NCBI GenBank assembly: GCA_030685235.1
Contig: MU839151.1
Coordinates: forward strand, 169,417-233,416
Direction: 5' to 3'
Length of the DNA: 64,000 nucleotides
DNA from: Copromyces sp. CBS 386.78
Lineage: Eukaryota > Ascomycota > Sordariomycetes > Sordariales > Sordariaceae
In this document: one piece after another, positions 1-11,716 of the stretch
Position numbering within the stretch: position 1 is the stretch's first letter
How the letters are laid out: every line of letters begins with the position of its first letter
Notes under the pieces: model-generated
What the model was told of the DNA's origin: nothing
Databases searched by the model: none
Seen by the model: only the letters and a program-made list of their open reading frames with translations
Made by a program: the position numbers and the translations under genes

Positions 1-1063
1 TGAAAGCGCGGATGGAGGAGGCGGGCGAGACCATGGCGGCTGGTTGGTTCTCGTTTCCGGCTGCGACCACCGTAAGAATGCCTTGGTCGAAGGCGGCGTC
101 GACGATGGCGTTGAAGGCTTCGGAGCGGTCGCACCCGAGGGACATGTTGATTACCGAGTTCTTTTGACGCTTTTTGGCAATGATGTCCTTGACGGCCCAT
201 TCGAAACCGTCCATTACGATGGTGTTGGCGGACTGTGAGCGGGGTTTTGTTAGCGGGTTTGGGCGGAAAAGGGCTGAAGGATGGGGGAAAAAAAGACGTA
301 CGCCGCCACCATGGAACACCTTGACGCAAATGACCGTCGCATTCTTAGCCACTCCGTACTTCCTACCGGCAATCGTGCCCGCGACGTGCGTGCCGTGGCC
401 GTCCATGTCAATGAATGACGAGTTGGGATAAGCGTTGTAGCCGAGATGTACGCGACCCTCAAAGTCGGCGTGTTCCTTCCAGCATCCGGTGTCGACCACG
501 TAAGCGTAGGTGCCGGCGCCGGCGGTGGAGTTGTAAACATAATCGGAGGAGGACTCGCCCTTGTGGGAGAGGTAGCCTAGGCCCCAGGGGGCTTGCTTTT
601 GGGTGATGATGGAGGTTTCGGCGGAGTTAGAGACGACGTTGTCGTTGCGCTTGTAGAGGCGCCAGCTGTTGTCGGGCTCGATGGTTTGGACCTATGGGTT
701 GGGGTGTTAGAGCTTGGTGTCCGGACGATCCAGGGGTCGGGCGCATGGCGGCTCAGTGAGACATACGCTCTCATCCCGCTGAATGATCTTCAAAGTCTCC
801 TCATCGAATTCTCCCGCATACGCCTTGAACTTGCTTCCTACACTCCACGCCTTGTGCACGCCGGCAGTGTCTCGTCGTGACAAACTCCTGGAGTGCACGT
901 CCTTCGCCCAGGTGAGGTGGCCTTCGAAATCGGCATGTGGTTTGAGCAGCACAATGTACTTTCGGGGGATCGGCTGCGTCTGGACTTCGACAATGGGAGC
1001 GGCCCATGCTGCGGGAAGGATGATCGACGCCACGAAGAGCGCGACGTTCTTGAACCCGACCAT
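1..1063 (-). CDS. Subtilisin-like serine protease (S8 family), secreted, 3' part outside window
   Basis: Three exons are visible: 1063-767, 691-302 and 232 to the window edge, joined by GT-AG introns (donors GTATGT and GTACGT), both phase 0. The start is the ATG at 1063. A hydrophobic signal peptide (VALFVASIILPAAWAAP) is followed by an inhibitor-I9-like propeptide (RKYIVLLKPHADFEGHL, then FDEETLKIIQRDE). The mature domain shows the catalytic Asp in YVVDTGCWKEHADFEGR and the catalytic His in DGHGTHVAGTIAG. Exon 3 has INMSLGC and TVVAAGNEN, typical of the oxyanion-hole region. The catalytic Ser (GTSM-type motif) would lie beyond position 1. Family members are extracellular endopeptidases used in nutrition or host degradation. 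About 300 residues are visible. The upstream region is only 240 bp before a copia LTR begins at 1305, so the promoter may be affected by that insertion. Confidence 0.92.
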
Positions 1064-1304
1064 ATTCGTTGTTGATCAGGATCCGGTAACCCAAAAAAAA
1101 GACGGAAAACAAGAGGATGAGAGTCTGAGAGAAACCGTTCACCGTCACCCTCTCCCGACTTTCGCGAAAACAGGCGGGACAAAGCGAGCTTTTAACAGGA
1201 TCCAACAGGACCCACGCCGCCGCCAACCACGCTAGCGGCCAGCATCAGCCCTACCTCCTATGGAGCGTCCACGGTCCCCACTGTAGCGAAGCCAGGAATA
1301 GAAT

Positions 1305-1470
1305 TGTGATAATATGGGTCTGAAAGTAGGGGGTTCAACGTGGCTGTATTGTGTGTTCTCTGTTGTGCTGATCCGCACTTGGTTCGATATTTGGCATCTG
1401 GTATAAATCCCGTACTAATTTGCTCCTCAATCCCGTGACTATATACGTACATATCCCCTACCGTCTGATA
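1305..1470 (-). repeat. 3' LTR (in element orientation) of the copia element
   Basis: It matches 6675-6840 over 166 bp with only transition differences, e.g. GTATAAATCCCGTACTAATT here against GTATAAATCCCGCACTGATC there. In element orientation it starts TATCAG (probably TGTCAG before RIP) and ends in CA. Mutations are denser toward the element interior. Confidence 0.92.
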
Positions 1471-1480
1471 TACCCCCTTA
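1471..1480 (-). promoter_or_regulatory. Polypurine tract of the copia element
   Basis: The minus strand reads TAAGGGGGTA directly before the 3' LTR. The second copia element has GAAGGGGTA in the same place, which supports both the orientation and the shared clade. Confidence 0.75.
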
Positions 1481-2564
1481 GATCTAGCGTACAAACCGTA
1501 CTAGATCTACTTAGAAATGCCTTAAAATCCTTCTAGAATTGGCTAAAAATAATACTATTCCTAAATATAATCCCCAATTATTTCCTTTTATTACGGTAGC
1601 TTTCAAGCTATTATTCGTAAGAGCTATTAATAAATATACTCGCCGTTTTATTATTTATATCCTCCTTACTAGAGTCTTCTATACCCTTAGGGCGCCCTAT
1701 AATAATATTTCCGTTATTAAATTCCTACAATTGAATTAGTAGCCGCTATAACTCTATAAATCCTAATTATTCTAATAAAGTTAGATAAATTGCGGGAGGG
1801 AGGTTCTTTATAAGCCCGTTAACGATCTATTCTTTAATCGGTACGTATATTATATTAATTAATTTCTTCTTTTATATTTACTTTAGCTAATATTTATATA
1901 CGTTTACGTATTTAAACTTCGTAACGAGCTATATTCCCTTCTTTACGATAAAGCGGATTGTTTATTTATTATTGTACCCTATAGGAATCCCTTCCTAATT
2001 TGGGAAATTTAGCGTAAGTTCGTTAAATAGGCGGCGGGCGTAAATCGCCTCCTTAGTACTTTAATTTAAAGATAGTAGTTTAGCCTTTATTAATAAAGTT
2101 ATAATAGTATTTTATTTATTAGTACGCTAGTCGATAGTGCCGCTTAGTAATTATATTACGAACGCTTATAAATTCTTACGATTAAAAGAGTTATTTATAA
2201 ATAAAGAGTTAATTATAACGTAGAAGTCATAATAATCTTTATTATTTAATTAAAGGGCGAAATCTTGAATTATAAAAAAATAGAAGATTACTTAATTTAT
2301 TATTATATAATAAATAAAATTAAAGTTAAAATTAAACCGAGCGAGTTTAAAGATTAGGAAGGCGACGTTTAGTTGCGATATAATGGCGATATAGAGGATA
2401 GAGCCGATTTTTACTTAGTACGCGATAATTTCATATAGTATAGCGCTATTTTAATAGGGGAATAATTCCTCTTTAGTTATTAGGGTTGTATATAATTTTT
2501 TAATTCGTTTTACCTTATTAGTAATTTTCTAAATATATTTATATTAAGAGAGCTAGATTAACCT

Positions 2565-2735
2565 TTTTTCGTAGTCTCGAATAACTTCGATACCTAGGAA
2601 CTATTTTAATAGATCTCCGCTGGTTAATTAATATTTCTTCTCTATAGTAGTTATTACCCCTTTAATAATAGTAATCTCTTAATCCCTATACTTATAAATA
2701 ATAATAATATCGTTAATATAAAAGAATAAAAAAAT
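2565..2735 (-). pseudogene. Degenerate copia reverse transcriptase segment
   Basis: Positions 2720-2703 on the minus strand encode YINDII, the copia YVDD catalytic box with G-to-A changes. The same reading continues into ITTIEKKY, LTSGDLL, a TAG where Trp is expected, then FLGIEVIRD. This order (YVDDI, then LTxG, then WFLGIE) is diagnostic of Ty1/copia reverse transcriptase. The stop and the Val/Asp losses are RIP-type changes. Confidence 0.85.
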
Positions 2736-5700
2736 ATTATTTTTAACGAAGATATTAAATTCTATAGGGAGAAGATTTATATTTATAGTAATTAAGGTTC
2801 TAGTAAATTCTTGCTACTAGAAGAGAGGAAATTTCCGTAAACTATATAATATTTGTAATAACTGGAATACTTAGCCTTTCCTTATATAATTAGAGGGAGG
2901 TTTTATATATATTAATTTATTAAATAATATATTTATAAACGCATTTTTTATATTATATTAAATTAAATCGAAGTTAAAATAGGCCGCTATCGCTATTAGG
3001 ATATAAAATAATCTAATTATTAGAATCGTTATATACATTTTTCGTACGCTATTTTTAAGTTGCTAATTTCTACGTATAATTAAACGTACTTTATACTTAA
3101 GGAAACGGCCGTCTTAATCGAATTTATAGATATATATCTATATTAAACCGAATATTTCGTTATTTCTAAATTCTTCGGCGCTAACCTACTTCTAAGATTT
3201 AAAATCCTTATATTTATTTAAGTATTCCTTCTCTACTTCTTTAAAGAATTTTCTAAAAGAATAAAAGTTAAATTATCTATAATTATTAGGAAGGGGTAGA
3301 AAGTTAGATTAATAGAGGGTTTTTAATATACCTTTTACTTTATAGCGATATACAAATTCCCTCGTTATCTTCAATTTAAAGTTATAGCCGGGGTCGATTT
3401 CGATTCTACTCTTTCTTATTTCTTTTAAAAAGGTTTAATCTATAACCTTATTTCCCTAAATACTTATTAATCTATTCCTCCGTACAGATATAAAGGATAC
3501 GGCCTATATAAAGTACTAATTTATAATTAATTATAAATCTTTATTAAATTAAAAGAAGTCGGTTACTAGGAATACGGCTAGGCTTTTAGGAAGGGTTAGT
3601 AAATACCCTTCTTCCTTATTTTTTAAATTTAAAACTATATTTTAGAAATTTAACGACCTTTATACTAGTAATATTAATAAGGGTTCTTCTAAAGACCTTT
3701 ATAGATTTTCTAAACCCGTTTACGGATTTCATATCCTAAATTCCTCTTCTTCCTTTAATATATTCGATTCGTTTAAAAAGCCTTAGGTAATAGGGCTAAG
3801 AATTCCCTCTTTAATAGTACTAAATTAGAAGAAATCTACTTATATAATATTTATTTAATAGAAATTTTTTAATTATATAGTTAATTTTTTAAGGGAAATA
3901 TTAAGGGTATTATAGATTTCTTTAATATTACTAAAGAATACTTTATTTTCGTTAAATATAACGTTTTATATAATAATAATAGTATTCGTATATAAGTTCT
4001 AGATTCGGTAAATATTAATTGATTAATACCCTACTAAATACCTAATCTATATACGGTCTTTAAATTTTATAATTTTATTTTACTCCTTTATTACCTCTAT
4101 AAAGAGGGTAAAAACTTTATAACTATAAATTTTAAAGTATATAATAGTTGGGGACGGATTTATTAATAGAACGATACTATTTTTAAATTAATAAAATATT
4201 TTAAATCTCTCCTTAGAGGATTTCTAATAATATTTAATTTTAAGAGTTAGGTTATATAAATACGTAGTTGCTTTAGTAATTTTTAGCTATAATTTATAAG
4301 GTAAATTCGTACCTGAATGTATTATTACCGCCTTAATTTTAATTATACCCCTTAAGCGTTTTATACCGCCGTTTTAAATTTGTGTATAAAGCGCTAAGGG
4401 TTTAATACTAATTCTTTTATTAGAAAACTAAATAGTAATCTTCTTACTATTCGTTATTTCATTATTATATTCGACGATACGAAGTATTATCTAGTATTTC
4501 GTTTATAAATTTATAAATAAAAATTCTAAATAGGCAATAATAGAATCCGCTTTTCGGTTATTTAAATAATATACTTAAATAAACTTAAACTATCGATTTA
4601 TAATTATTATTAAATTCGAATATTCTATATTACCGAATTTTATTTTTTTATATAAAAAGAAGTCGATAGCGAAATATAACCCGGGTCCTTCGAAGTAATC
4701 CCGAGCCTCCCTACGTACTTAACGCTTCAATTTGGCCTTTATATATAAATTGTAATAAATTAGATCTAGTCCCTTCAACCGAACGCTATATACTTATTTA
4801 ATAAATTTAGTAAAGGTATTAGGGCTAGGGTAATTAAATCGAAGATGCTAGCGGAAAGGATCTCCTTTTCGGGGCTTCTATTTAGAATAGTTAGAATATT
4901 ATATAGTAAAAGAGGACTTATTAAGGCTATTATTCTATAAGGGAATATACTTTAATATAAATTAATTATAATAAAAGTAGATATTATAAATTAGGGAGTT
5001 TATAAGGCTAGAATATAAATAACTATTTTTATAATCTTAGAAGATCTACTCCTCCTCGAATTTTTTTAAAGAAACGAAATTGTAAACTATATTTAATATT
5101 AATATAATATTAATAAAATATAAATTACAACCTCCTTTATCGTTTTAGACTATTAATATAATACTACTATATCCTTCAATAAATATACGTTTATTCCTAG
5201 CCTATATATAGTTATTAGGGTTTATAGAATTTAAATTATCGAATTAACTAACTTTATTAAAAATATAGATTATTATACCTAAATCGAAGATCGTTAAATT
5301 TCTTAGTAGGTATATAGTACTATAGTAATCTATAGTAAGTACTAAGAAACTATTTTTACTAATTTAATAATTGAATTAATTTTTATTATTTTTATTCGTT
5401 TATTTAAAGCGGTTAACGGCCTTTTTAAAGTATTTATCCTTTTTTAAATTCATTTCTACTTATTTCCGGATAATAGGGGATTCGATTTAACTATTAAAAA
5501 TTATTTATAGCTTTATATAATAGTATTATTCTAATTTATAGTTATAAAACTTATAGAATTTGTATAGGAATCGAGGTTTCTTTAACGAGGGTAGGGACGA
5601 AGAGGAAATAAAAGCGCACTTATTTTTATTAATATTCTTTTTAGGAGCGGATTTCCTACTAATTATCTTTATAATCTTTCTCCGTCCTTCTACCCCCGGG

Positions 5701-6661
5701 CTAAATTATTTATCGTTATTAAGAACATCTTCCTTAGTAGGCTTATTACTTAATATAACCGCGAATATTATACTTTTAAACGGGGGGGCATAACCTTTTC
5801 TTTAAATAGCGTTCGCTATTACTATTTTACAAAAGTCCTTAATTATAATTTAGAAGGAGATTTAAAAATTAGGATCTTCCTCGATCTTCTTATTATATTA
5901 AAATTAATAAATTTCTGCCTAATTATTATAGAGAGAAAATCTAATTATATTATAAAATTTTAAAAATTAAAAGTCGTCTTCGTTAGCGTTAGGGATTTAC
6001 CGGGCAATATAGAGGGCTATAGCCAATTCCTACTAGAAAATTTAATTAAATTAATTATAGTTTCTTTTCGCAGAGGGTTTAAAAAAGTTAAAAAGGGTAG
6101 CCCTAATAAATTTTTTAGCTTTATAATTATTAAAGGAAATAGATTTAGAGAAGTTATTATACTATTTATATAACTTAATATATTAAATAAAGTTAGTCTT
6201 ACAATATTAATTTCTAATAATTTCGGTTATCTATCGATTTAATATAATCTTTTTAATACCTAAGTCCGAAAGGGCCTTAATTTTAATACGCCAATCCTAT
6301 TTTTCGGTTATATAGTTATAATAATTATATTTATAAAAGAAGCCGTAAATCCGCGCCACGTTAGAAAGTTTTCGTTCCCGGGTTCTACATTCGGCGGGAG
6401 TCTCCCCCTTAGGGGGTATACCCTAGTAATTAACAATATTAGGTTTTTCGGGGTTAATAAACTAGGGCACGCAGTTCGCTAGATCGATATACTTCTAAAA
6501 GCCGAAATTTTAAACCTAGGAAATAAAAGCATCTTCCTACGCGGGCTAATTTTTAAGTACATTGAGTATAATATTATTATTGGATTTAGTCGTAGAAAAT
6601 ATTATTATTTCAGTTTTCTAATTATTGAATTGCTAGCGATAATTTTAAACGATTGAATTAA

Positions 6662-6674
6662 TGAGACTCTTAAT
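6662..6674 (-). promoter_or_regulatory. Primer-binding site complementary to tRNA-Lys(CUU) anticodon arm
   Basis: The plus strand reads TGAGACTCTTAAT immediately before the LTR boundary at 6675. These 13 bases are identical to 16378-16390, i.e. positions 27-39 of the tRNA-Lys gene in this window. In element orientation the site begins directly after the 5' LTR. This fits priming by a 5' half-tRNA cut after position 39, as established for Drosophila copia with initiator tRNA-Met. Confidence 0.8.
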
Positions 6675-6840
6675 TGTAATAATATAGGTCTGAAAGTAGG
6701 GGGTTCAACGTGGCTATATTGTGTGTTCTCTGTTGTGCTGATCCGCACCTGGCTCGATATCTGGCATTTGGTATAAATCCCGCACTGATCTGCTCCTCAA
6801 TCCCGTGACTGTGTACGTGCATATCCCCTGCCGTCTGATA
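6675..6840 (-). repeat. 5' LTR (in element orientation) of the copia element
   Basis: The 166-bp partner of 1305-1470, nearly unmutated at its outer (right) edge. It is followed by the target duplication AGAAT at 6841-6845. Confidence 0.92.
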
Positions 6841-8170
6841 AGAATTCGCACTTTGCCTGTTGGGCCCGTAACGATGTGTGCTGGGATTGGGATGTGCCTG
6901 CCGGGCCCCTGGCCAGCAGCGTTGCAATAACCCAATCCTTCAATCACACAGCCCGAAAAGCCCAAAACAGGCTCAAACCGCCATTCGCAAAACCAGCAGC
7001 CAAATGGCAATAGACACTTCTCTCCCGCAGGCTGCAGCATAAAAACAAACGGGGGGGTTGCGACAGCATTTTTCTGGGCGTAATCGGCTTGGCAGTTGGA
7101 ACAACTGCGGCCAGGCGGCGTGGAGGGGATAGCGCGCTTGTTGTTGGGTATGTACCGGCATCATCTCCATGGGTCTTTGAACCGAAAGCGAATGCCATCT
7201 CGCGACTCCCTAGCTTGCCCGTATTGCAAAGAGCCTCATCAGTTATCGAGAGTGAGAGATGGCCATCACTCGTTCTGGATGTCTTGAAACTGGATACTGA
7301 ATGGAGTCACCATATTGTCGTCGGCGGATAAATCGGATGTAACGAAGTGGGCTTGAAGGGCTCCAAAGTGGGCGGTGTCGTGAATCCGGATCCAGATCCC
7401 GGTGGTGCCTCCACTGAACTCAGTGGGCTTGGACGCTGGGCGTTGCTGGCATTGTCGTGTCTTGGCGGTCTTCAGCCTCTGCCGTAACAGGCGATAGCTT
7501 TTGAGTTGACAAGGAACGGAGAAAAAGCCGGGCATGAAAGTGGAAATGCTGACTGCCTCTGTCTCTGTGTGTTTCCCAAACTTCCCGATCCTCGCTGACA
7601 GTTCTGAAAAGAAGTGATGGGACTGGTCAGGATACTGGGGCAGCGAAATTAAGGGGATGGAGCAGATCTCGTCAGCAAACAAAACAGTTTGGAAGAAATC
7701 AAGTGTTACGCGAGCTGTGGCTTGGGCGAACAGAGAAGATAATGGGTAAGTTGACAGGTAGAGAAGCTGTAGGCGCGGCTGTGCCACGTTTGGTGATCGA
7801 TGGGCGAATCTGGTTGAGCGCAAAGGCTCCTACAAGAATCTTAGCCTATACCAGCATAAATCAGCTCAGGTTGTCCAATATTATGTAGAGAGAAACCGAC
7901 CAGGCAAGTGTCCAGGGCAAGAACGAGTCCCATGAAGAATCGAGACAGCCTCGAGGTGTTGGTGCTTCCTGCCGTCTACCGCCAACGCAAGAAGGAACGG
8001 AAACACCGCCAAGCCCCTTCAACTCTCATCTTCCCTTACAGCAAGCTTCATATCCCATCGTTAAAGTTCACATAAGTTCACATGTGAAACGCGAGACGAT
8101 TAGTAAGCACATCACCCTGATCAATCTACCACCGCATGTCCTGGTGGTTTGCTCCTCCAGAAAGCTACCC
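6841..8170. other. Non-coding stretch between copia element and splicing-factor gene
   Basis: Normal-GC DNA. Reading frames up to 185 codons exist (7266-7823, minus) but start at a TTG codon, show no domain and have no supporting splice structure. I see no convincing gene. The left end is the copia target site, so this was contiguous with 1064-1304 before the insertion. Confidence 0.5.
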
Positions 8171-11077
8171 CTACAAAACCAATTCCAAAAGCGCCTCCCA
8201 CCCACTCTGCGGCTCCCTATAAATCTTGAGCGCATCCTGCCCCTTGACCTCCACAAACAGCACATCGTCCTTGAACCTAACCAACACGCCACCTTTACCG
8301 TCTCCTCTCGCCGTGATCCGGTAATAAGGTCCATCCGCATGCATCTTCTTGCGCTCGGGGATGAACTGCAAGTCATTCTCCTGGCACCACTCCTCCAGCG
8401 CGTGTCGGAACGTGACTTCCTCCGGTGGCTTATTCTTTTCCGCTTTTGATGCTGCCGCTGCCTGGGCTTGGGTCTCCCGTTCGCGGTGTTTCTCGCGATG
8501 ACGATGCTCACGGTCGTGCCTCGAAGACGAGGAAGAAGACTTGGACGAAGGCAAAGCGGGGCCTCGTTCAGGAGCTTTGAGTTCTGTCTTCGCGCGATCG
8601 CCCAGATCCAAAGCCCGCTCAATCATCTTCATGCCCTTTTCGAACTCGGCCGTGATGGACGGAAGCGATTTGATCTCCTCAGGGAACACCTGATCCTGCC
8701 ACCACTCGAACCACTGGCCGATCTGCTCGTAATTCGCCGTGTCGAGGAGCAACCACTGATACAGCGCGTCATGCCACATGGGGAACACCTCGGCGACGAT
8801 GACCTCGCCCACCATGGAGGGGCGGATGACCTCGAGCCATTTGAACATGCCCTCGAGCATGTCCATGTACGGCTCCTGGTCGCGGGGGTCGACGCGGAAG
8901 TTCTTGCGCATGTACCGCGCCATGCTGGGGAGGACGTGGTTCATCACCAACGGACCCCACTGGTCTGATCCCCCGTGGGGGCGGAGGACTTCCTTCCATT
9001 GTTTGAGGCCGGGGATCACGCCGCGGTTGAATTCCCAGACTTCGATGAGCTGGCGGAACTTGCGCTTGACGTCGGCCACGAGACCGGTCGAGCTCTTGGG
9101 GTCGAGGTGGGTAGCCGGTAGGTAGGGGAGCCAGGGGAAGATCCACCCGTGCGGAAGATTGGATGTGCTACTCTTCTTCTTGGGATGCCATTTCTGAACG
9201 GCTTCTTCGAGTTTGCGGACGATGTCTTGGAGGAGCTGGGAGCGGACGAAGGTGGGGATTAGACCGTCCCAGGCTTCGAAGACGGCAATGAGTTGGTCGG
9301 GCTCACGGGCATCCCATACCCTTACGGCACTTGCCACAGCGGGAAGCCAGAGCTGGTACATCATGGTCTCGTAGGGGGTTGCGGTGGCCCGACGATGGGT
9401 ATGCTTGGTCTTCTGGTCGAGGACGAGGAGCTTCTTGATGGATATGAGACCGTCGACAAAGCGTGGCTTGGGGTCCTCCAGTGGCTTCCAGATCTGTACG
9501 TACTCCCGGAGCGCAGGATAGATAGCGGCAACGGCAAGTAACGCGACCTCATCCTTGATCTGTGGCAGCATGGCATCAGAAAAAGCGTTGGAAGCACTCT
9601 GTAGACCGGACATTGTGCGTCGCAACTTGTAGTCTAGGTCCGCCTTTTTGTCGAACTCGCCGCTCTCGACAGGGGTAGAAAGCACTTCGCAAAGACCCGT
9701 GATGGCCCTGTTCGCTTGTAGACTTTCTGTGAGCTCGTCCAGCTCCTGCTGCTCTTGCTTAAGCTGCAGGTCGGCGTATGCCTTGCGTTCCTGAAGGCTC
9801 TGCCATTCCTCCAGGATGGCCATAAAATCATTCTGGGCCCTTCTAACGAGCTTTCGAGATTCGGCCGCCTCGGTCGATTCGGCAGGGGTAGCGGTCCCGG
9901 TGGGCGTCATCAGTCCGGAAGACGTCGTGAGCATCTTCTTGCCAGGACCCGTCATGTCCAGAATGGGAGTAAATGCATCGGGAATGTTCAGCCCCGGGGC
10001 AACCTTCTTGACCTCGTCCAAAGTCATGTACTTGGGCTTCTTGGGTCGCGGTGTGCTGCCAGCGCTGGCCGTACCACTTCCAAGTCCACCACCCAGTGAC
10101 TTGGTCTTTCTGCGAGCGGCCTTCCTCTTTTTCTCCTCCTCTTCCGAATCTACCAGCTCTTCTCCACGCAAACGTGCTTGTCGCTTCTCCTCTTCACGTT
10201 CTTGTAGCGTCTTCTCCCTGACAGCACCCAGACCGGCACCCTGAGGCCGAAGGTTGGCCTCGATAATGACGTTGCGTCCCTGACCTTCTTTACCGAGACC
10301 CTTGCCCTCTTGGTAGCCCATCTTGGCCATCATGCGGGCAGCGAAGGACATTTTGTTGGTTTTGGTCTTTCCACCTTTTGCCTGAGCAAAGGCGCTAGGT
10401 AGGGCGACGCGGCGTGTGGGAGGTTCATCATCATCGTTTACGAGGAGGGTCGGGGCTTTGGCCGAGGTCGGGGTGAATCCTGGACCGAGGGGGTTCGACA
10501 TGTTGATTGTTGACTTGACAAAGGATTGTTGTCGTGGCGGACTCTTCTCTTTCTGTTGTTGTGTCGGCGGTACCCAGGCCAGTCCTTGGCCACGTGTAGC
10601 TGCAGCGGCAGCACCTTTGAAGCCCAGGCCAACGCCTCGCGACTCTTCCTCCTCCTCTTCATCCGCCTCATCGTCCTCGGCAATGGCAGTCTTCATCGAT
10701 GGTCTCGCGTCATATTCGTCATCCTCACCCTCTTCATCATCGATCTCGTCTTCATCCTCGTCCGAGTTGGCTGGCTTGTTGTTGGCTGACGAGACAAAGC
10801 TGACGCCCTTTGTGCGGAGGTTCTTGCGCTTCCATCGGGGACCCTCGTCTTCGCTTTCGGAACCAAAGATACCGAGGGCAGCGTCCTCCTTTGCGTCGCG
10901 AACGGTCCTGCGTCTCTTTCGTGGGTTGAAATCGCCAAACTCGTCGTCGTGGGGATTGCGCGATGGCACTTGGAAGTCGTCGTTGTCGTCCGCGTCCGAA
11001 TCCGAGGATGAGTAGTCGGCGGCGGTGGCTTTATTGAGTTTCGAGGGGTCGAAGTTGAGCCCGCCGAGGCCAGCCAT
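8171..11077 (-). CDS. G-patch pre-mRNA splicing factor, TFIP11/Ntr1(Spp382) family
   Basis: A single uninterrupted 968-residue ORF from ATG at 11077 to TAG. Residues 1-180 are acidic and Ser-rich with basic patches (PRKRRR, RWKRKNLRTKG), matching the TIP N-terminal region. The G-patch lies at about 243-288 (FAARMMAKMGYQEGKGLGKE, then NLRPQGAGLG). Basic/Glu-rich and Ala/Thr-rich linkers follow, then a long GCFC-type helical region (about 400-780, with HGWIFPWLPYLP and HVLPSMARYM). The C-terminus ends in YREPQSGWEALLELVL. In yeast and human the homologue activates the Prp43 DEAH helicase through its G-patch to disassemble the intron lariat spliceosome. Length and domain order match fungal family members. 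It is nuclear by inference. No intron is needed, which is unusual for its length but not a defect. Confidence 0.93.
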   Translation of the reverse strand: MAGLGGLNFDPSKLNKATAADYSSSDSDADDNDDFQVPSRNPHDDEFGDFNPRKRRRTVRDAKEDAALGIFGSESEDEGPRWKRKNLRTKGVSFVSSANNKPANSDEDEDEIDDEEGEDDEYDARPSMKTAIAEDDEADEEEEEESRGVGLGFKGAAAAATRGQGLAWVPPTQQQKEKSPPRQQSFVKSTINMSNPLGPGFTPTSAKAPTLLVNDDDEPPTRRVALPSAFAQAKGGKTKTNKMSFAARMMAKMGYQEGKGLGKEGQGRNVIIEANLRPQGAGLGAVREKTLQEREEEKRQARLRGEELVDSEEEEKKRKAARRKTKSLGGGLGSGTASAGSTPRPKKPKYMTLDEVKKVAPGLNIPDAFTPILDMTGPGKKMLTTSSGLMTPTGTATPAESTEAAESRKLVRRAQNDFMAILEEWQSLQERKAYADLQLKQEQQELDELTESLQANRAITGLCEVLSTPVESGEFDKKADLDYKLRRTMSGLQSASNAFSDAMLPQIKDEVALLAVAAIYPALREYVQIWKPLEDPKPRFVDGLISIKKLLVLDQKTKHTHRRATATPYETMMYQLWLPAVASAVRVWDAREPDQLIAVFEAWDGLIPTFVRSQLLQDIVRKLEEAVQKWHPKKKSSTSNLPHGWIFPWLPYLPATHLDPKSSTGLVADVKRKFRQLIEVWEFNRGVIPGLKQWKEVLRPHGGSDQWGPLVMNHVLPSMARYMRKNFRVDPRDQEPYMDMLEGMFKWLEVIRPSMVGEVIVAEVFPMWHDALYQWLLLDTANYEQIGQWFEWWQDQVFPEEIKSLPSITAEFEKGMKMIERALDLGDRAKTELKAPERGPALPSSKSSSSSSRHDREHRHREKHRERETQAQAAAASKAEKNKPPEEVTFRHALEEWCQENDLQFIPERKKMHADGPYYRITARGDGKGGVLVRFKDDVLFVEVKGQDALKIYREPQSGWEALLELVL

Positions 11078-11716
11078 TATGGTGATTCAAATTCGGTGTA
11101 GTCGTGGCAAAAAGACAAAAGAAAGGCGAAAGAGAAATGTAGTGATGATAGCGGAATGTTCTTGTTTGGATGTTGTTTGGAGGTTGCTCGCTACAAGCTG
11201 TGGATGTTGACTGCTGTAGTACTGAGCAATAGGCGTGCTACAGGGGTGTTTCCCAATTGACGTGTGCATGGAAGTGGCGTCAGAACTTTTAGCCCGTACC
11301 CGACCTTCCTTATCTTATCGGCTCAGTCATCCCGTCCGCACGTGCACCTATCATGATGAGTCCCGTTTAACGCATATCTGCCTGGGATAAGCGGTGAGAA
11401 GTATGCAATTGTGTAAGTGTAATTAATGGATCAGAGCGCGTATGTACTTTAGGAGTTCCGTTTGCTGCAGTTCGTTTGCATGGCACCATAAGATGATAAA
11501 GACTGACTGCCATACAATCCCTAGTATTGAATATTCAGCATGTGATTCTTCTATACAGAACTATGGTGCCTAGTCACCCAAGTTTAGCCCGGGTTTCTAG
11601 CATGTCTGGCTGGGTATCTTAATATGTCCCAAACGGGAGTTGACCATTACTACCCCGCTTTTCATGTCTCAAACACTTGCCTGCCGTGTCTTCGACTCAT
11701 TCTCCAACATGACGGC
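11078..11716. other. Intergenic: promoter of the G-patch gene and 3' end of the SDR gene
   Basis: Both flanking genes are on the minus strand. This 639-bp gap holds the G-patch gene promoter (right of 11077) and the 3' region of the SDR gene. I see no clear motif or ORF. Confidence 0.5.

Larger units (their letters stand above)
1305..6840 (-). mobile_element. RIP-mutated Ty1/copia LTR retrotransposon, complete by structure
   Basis: The element is 5,536 bp long. It has 166-bp direct LTRs at 1305-1470 and 6675-6840 and a perfect 5-bp target duplication AGAAT (1300-1304 and 6841-6845). The interior is extremely AT-rich and full of stops, as expected after RIP. Orientation is minus: a polypurine tract sits next to 1470, a tRNA-like primer site sits next to 6675, and degenerate copia reverse transcriptase reads on the minus strand around 2.6-2.7 kb. 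No intact ORF remains, so the copy is dead. The LTRs are far less mutated than the interior. Confidence 0.93.

Noticed and set aside
5560..5793. 77-codon hydrophobic ORF inside the first copia element
   Set aside because: On the strand opposite to the element's coding direction, in RIP-mutated DNA; the hydrophobicity comes from AT-rich codons.
7266..7823. 185-codon minus-strand open frame
   Set aside because: It starts at TTG, has no domain, no signal peptide and no family motif, and lies in a region with several random frames.
10416..11015. 199-codon plus-strand Ser-rich frame
   Set aside because: Antisense shadow of the acidic/Ser-rich N-terminus of the G-patch protein.
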